Source: CAYSWK01 sp964434735 (lineage in GTDB: Archaea > Micrarchaeota > Micrarchaeia > Anstonellales > Bilamarchaeaceae). From it: 25,806 bases of DNA. Of the stretch, positions 23,487 through 25,806 are shown piece after piece; positions within the stretch are counted from its first letter, which is position 1; every line of letters starts with the position of its first letter. The position numbers and the translations under genes were made by a program. The notes beneath the pieces are model-generated. The model did no database searches. It had not been told where the DNA came from and saw only the letters and a list, made by a program, of their open reading frames with translations. The stretch spans positions 1 to 25,806 of the forward strand of contig CAYSWK010000012.1 of the NCBI GenBank assembly GCA_964434735.1, in the 5' to 3' direction.

Positions 23487-24814
23487 TCTTCACCCAGTAT
23501 TCTTAACAGAGCCTTGGCCTTGTTTTCCGTTTCCTCGTATTCTTTTTCAGGGTCGCTATCGGCTACAATTCCTGCGCCGGTTTGTACATACAGTATGTTT
23601 CCTTTAGCAAAGAACGTTCTAATTCCTATCGCAAAGTCCATGTTTCCGTTTGCTCCAAAGTAGCCTACTGCCCCCGCATACGGTCCACGTGTTTCTTGTT
23701 CATATGTCGCAATTAACTCCATCGCACGAACCTTTGGCGCGCCAGATACAGTTCCTGCTGGAAAAATGGCGTTGAATGCATCAAAACCTGTTTTGGAAGG
23801 GTCAAGCTTTGCTTGAATTCCAGATGCAATATGCTGAACTTGTGAATACTGGTGAACATCCATTAGTGAGAATACTTCAACGCTTCCGGGCACCGCAACT
23901 TTTCCGATATCGTTGCGGGTTAAATCAACCAGCATAAGATGTTCCGCACGCTCTTTGGGGTCAGCAAGCAGTTTTTCCTTGAGTTCATCATCTTCCTGTT
24001 TTGTTTTTCCTCTTTTTGCCGTTCCTGCAAGCGTTGCAAAACTGGTTATGTTGCCTTGTTCTATGCGAATTAAATTTTCAGGACTTGAACCGATAATCGT
24101 TCGTTCGCCAAATGCAAGATAGAACATGTAGGGGGAGGGATTTGTGCTTTTTAGTTTTGGGTAGAGCGTTTCGATGTTTCCCGAGTAGTCAAACGAATAC
24201 TGTTTTGAAATGACTGCTTGGAATATGTCTCCCTCAACAATGTGCTGTTTGAGCTGCATTATGTTATTACAAAATTCCTTTTTTGTTTTTGAGCATGTAG
24301 TTTGCTTGATCTGAAGTTGTGGTTTGGTTTTGAGTTCTTTTGCTAGCGCATTCTTTATTTCCACAATCCGGGATATTCCCTGGTAGCGGTATGTTGTTTT
24401 TCCCTTATGATGGTCAAACACGATGCAATCAGGGAATATTCCGAATTCAAAATCAGGAAAATCAAGCGTATCGTTTGTTTTTGGAAGCTTTTCAATTGTT
24501 CTAATATATTCATATGAAAAATATCCGACTGCTCCGCCAATAAGTCCCGCTTCTTGGGTTTTGAGTTTTGGTATTTCGTTTTCAAGAAGTTTAAGCGGTT
24601 CATTCGTTCTTTTTTTACGCCCATCAACCTCGAACGTTCCATCCTTGAAGGTTATTACTTTACTTGGTTTGAACCCAACGAAAGAAAATCGTGCCTTCTG
24701 GTCTTTTTCGGATGCGCTTTCAAAAAGAAATGCGTATGGCGAGCATGATTTAAGTGCCAAAAACACTTCAAACGGAGTCTTATCCGTTTGAATTTCTTTT
24801 TCAGTTATGCCAAT
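23483..24814 (-). CDS. trpE: Anthranilate synthase component I
   Basis: A 443-residue chorismate-utilising enzyme that makes anthranilate with TrpG. LFES with a Ser about 11 residues on, and NPSPYMFYL, are the Trp feedback site. Catalytic segments include GSSPENL, LAGTAKRG, LMLVDLTRNDIGKV, SGAPKVRAMELI and GAGIVADSDPEKE. The first conventional in-frame start is a GTG at 24766, but it falls inside the TPFEVFLAL segment that related TrpE proteins precede by 10-20 residues. The in-frame codon with AAGGA at five bases is an ATT at 24814, used here as the start. An out-of-frame ATG at 24830 has a better GAGGG site. So the enzyme is certain and the exact start is not. Confidence 0.93.
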   Translation of the reverse strand: MGITEKEIQTDKTPFEVFLALKSCSPYAFLFESASEKDQKARFSFVGFKPSKVITFKDGTFEVDGRKKRTNEPLKLLENEIPKLKTQEAGLIGGAVGYFSYEYIRTIEKLPKTNDTLDFPDFEFGIFPDCIVFDHHKGKTTYRYQGISRIVEIKNALAKELKTKPQLQIKQTTCSKTKKEFCNNIMQLKQHIVEGDIFQAVISKQYSFDYSGNIETLYPKLKSTNPSPYMFYLAFGERTIIGSSPENLIRIEQGNITSFATLAGTAKRGKTKQEDDELKEKLLADPKERAEHLMLVDLTRNDIGKVAVPGSVEVFSLMDVHQYSQVQHIASGIQAKLDPSKTGFDAFNAIFPAGTVSGAPKVRAMELIATYEQETRGPYAGAVGYFGANGNMDFAIGIRTFFAKGNILYVQTGAGIVADSDPEKEYEETENKAKALLRILGEE

Positions 24815-24870
24815 GAAAATCCTTTTCCATACAATCCCTCTTTGTCAGTGTCTTTGTTGAGCAGGATGTA

Positions 24871-24904
24871 CATATTTAAACTTTTATGTATACTTTCATT
24901 CATT
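24871..24904 (-). promoter_or_regulatory. Shared trp promoter element, copy 2 (trpE-trpG)
   Basis: Matches the trpC-trpB upstream region (21721-21754) at 30 of 34 positions. TTTAAATATG here is the likely TATA box, with a start near 24850, giving a leader of about 20 bases to the ATG at 24830. The distal end overlaps the last codons of the upstream Tat-lipoprotein gene, so part of the element is within a coding region. Confidence 0.65.
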
Positions 24905-25784
24905 TTATTTCAAAATCTGCAGGCACTACTTTTTTGAAGAAAGGGGGATTAAGAATATTCGGACCTATTGTATGAACTGCTTGTTCAAAACCACCATATG
25001 CTTCAATCTCTTGCTCGAGCCAAGCATATTTTTTTCTAACTTGTTCGATATCTTTTGCATAGGGTGCAGTTACTTGTCCATTCTCATATGTTTCATATAT
25101 TTCTGGTTGTTGATTTTGAAGTCTTGCGAGCGCATAATTGTACACTTTAGTTACTGGCGCACACTGTAAGCAAACGCGTACGTCTTTTTCAGCGTATGCA
25201 TAAATGAGATCGTCTGCTTTATATGTGTTGCCAGATACCATCAATTCTTGCGAAGGCACTTCAAAATCTATTTTTCCACCACTGCGAATAGCGCGATATG
25301 CAAAAATATCATCTGCATGAATTGTTCCGTGATCAATGAGGGGCATATAAAATGCACTATGATTTTCAATTCCCATAATCGTAACTCGTTTTCTCACAAT
25401 TTCAATATCAAGAATTTCTAAAACTCGTTGGATTGCGCTTGCCACGCCTGCGCACCCATTTAACTCGATTCCTGTTTGAGGGTTCCAATCCGTTAGTCTT
25501 TCAAGAATAGGAATTCGTTGTGCATAGAACTCTTTAGTTAAGCATCTGCCTTTGCATTGATCCAAAGAGGAGTAATGATTACAGTTAAGCCTCATCCAAC
25601 GAATTAATCGATAAAACGTATTTTCTTCAGAATTACCTTCGATATGTTGTTTTTTGATCCAAGCAAGCATTTCCTTTAGAGGAGATCGTTTATACTGGGG
25701 GTCAATTTGTCGATCTTGGCATGCGGGAAGTACGTTTGCTAACGCAAGTCCTGCAGTTATCTTAAGAAATCGTCTTCTATTCAT
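24900..25784 (-). CDS. Tat-exported lipoprotein with transglutaminase-like core
   Basis: A 294-residue protein. The N-terminus has a twin-arginine motif RRRFLK (3-8), a hydrophobic core and LPAC with a lipobox Cys at 22, so it is probably exported folded by Tat and lipid-anchored. The middle has a Cys/His/Asp set in the order of transglutaminase-like (papain-fold) proteins: C111 in GCAGVASAIQRVLEIL, H142 in NHSAFYMP, and D158 in HADD. Several other Cys (68, 77, 81) may form disulfides. Whether it is a peptidase, a transglutaminase or inactive cannot be said. It is the last gene before the right edge. Confidence 0.7.
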   Translation of the reverse strand: MNRRRFLKITAGLALANVLPACQDRQIDPQYKRSPLKEMLAWIKKQHIEGNSEENTFYRLIRWMRLNCNHYSSLDQCKGRCLTKEFYAQRIPILERLTDWNPQTGIELNGCAGVASAIQRVLEILDIEIVRKRVTIMGIENHSAFYMPLIDHGTIHADDIFAYRAIRSGGKIDFEVPSQELMVSGNTYKADDLIYAYAEKDVRVCLQCAPVTKVYNYALARLQNQQPEIYETYENGQVTAPYAKDIEQVRKKYAWLEQEIEAYGGFEQAVHTIGPNILNPPFFKKVVPADFEIK

Positions 25785-25806
25785 ATTTTAATTGTGATAC
25801 AAAAAG

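Overview
The window looks like an AT-rich, gene-dense archaeal chromosome segment. Three things point that way: the early aromatic pathway is the archaeal one (ADH synthase plus type II dehydroquinate synthase), many starts sit about 25 bases below TATA-like boxes so mRNAs would be leaderless or short-leadered, and the tRNA-Lys gene has no encoded CCA. Several genes look bacterial in type (P-loop shikimate kinase, P-protein PheA, DUF1428, VOC), a mix often seen in small-genome (DPANN-like) archaea. I cannot fix the lineage from sequence alone.

Layout. 1-2658 (+): a terminator hairpin, then an overlapping pair encoding a class V-type PLP enzyme and a B12-domain radical SAM enzyme. 2653-3263: a rhodanese gene (-) with a structured upstream region. 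3264-6526: tRNA-Lys, a small Cys-rich protein, a thioredoxin reductase/glutaredoxin-like pair (-), two membrane proteins and a GNAT acetyltransferase. 17660-6527 (-): a nearly gapless 11-kb aromatic amino acid operon in the order leader peptide, lysC, tyrA, ADH synthase, DHQ synthase II, aroD-aroE-aroK fusion, aroA-aroC fusion, pheA, ankyrin-repeat protein, class I aminotransferase. 17720-19086: a lipoprotein (-) and an unrecognised protein (+). 21700-19083 (-): trpC-trpB fusion and trpA. 21801-22909 (+): VOC protein, DUF1428 protein and a small unknown. 24814-22890 (-): trpE-trpG. 25784-24900 (-): a Tat-exported lipoprotein with a transglutaminase-like core.

How the genes fit together. Aspartate kinase starts the route to aspartate semialdehyde, which ADH synthase uses in the archaeal entry to dehydroquinate. 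Five shikimate-pathway activities are carried by two fusion proteins that lead to chorismate. PheA, TyrA and the aminotransferase would make Phe and Tyr, and TrpEG, TrpCB and TrpA make Trp. trpD, trpF and aspartate semialdehyde dehydrogenase are not in the window.

Main find. Between the TATA box and lysC lies a 31-codon open frame (17660-17565, -) whose last 16 residues include 11 aromatic ones (Phe, Tyr and Trp). It sits in an RNA with mutually exclusive pairings: A:B is a perfect 10 bp, B:C is 14 bp with one bulge, and C:D is a hairpin that buries the lysC Shine-Dalgarno. This is the architecture of a leader-peptide attenuator, here apparently acting on translation and apparently in an archaeon. 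A second find is a 34-base element, 30/34 identical, in front of both trp transcription units. No CRISPR array, insertion sequence or rRNA was seen.
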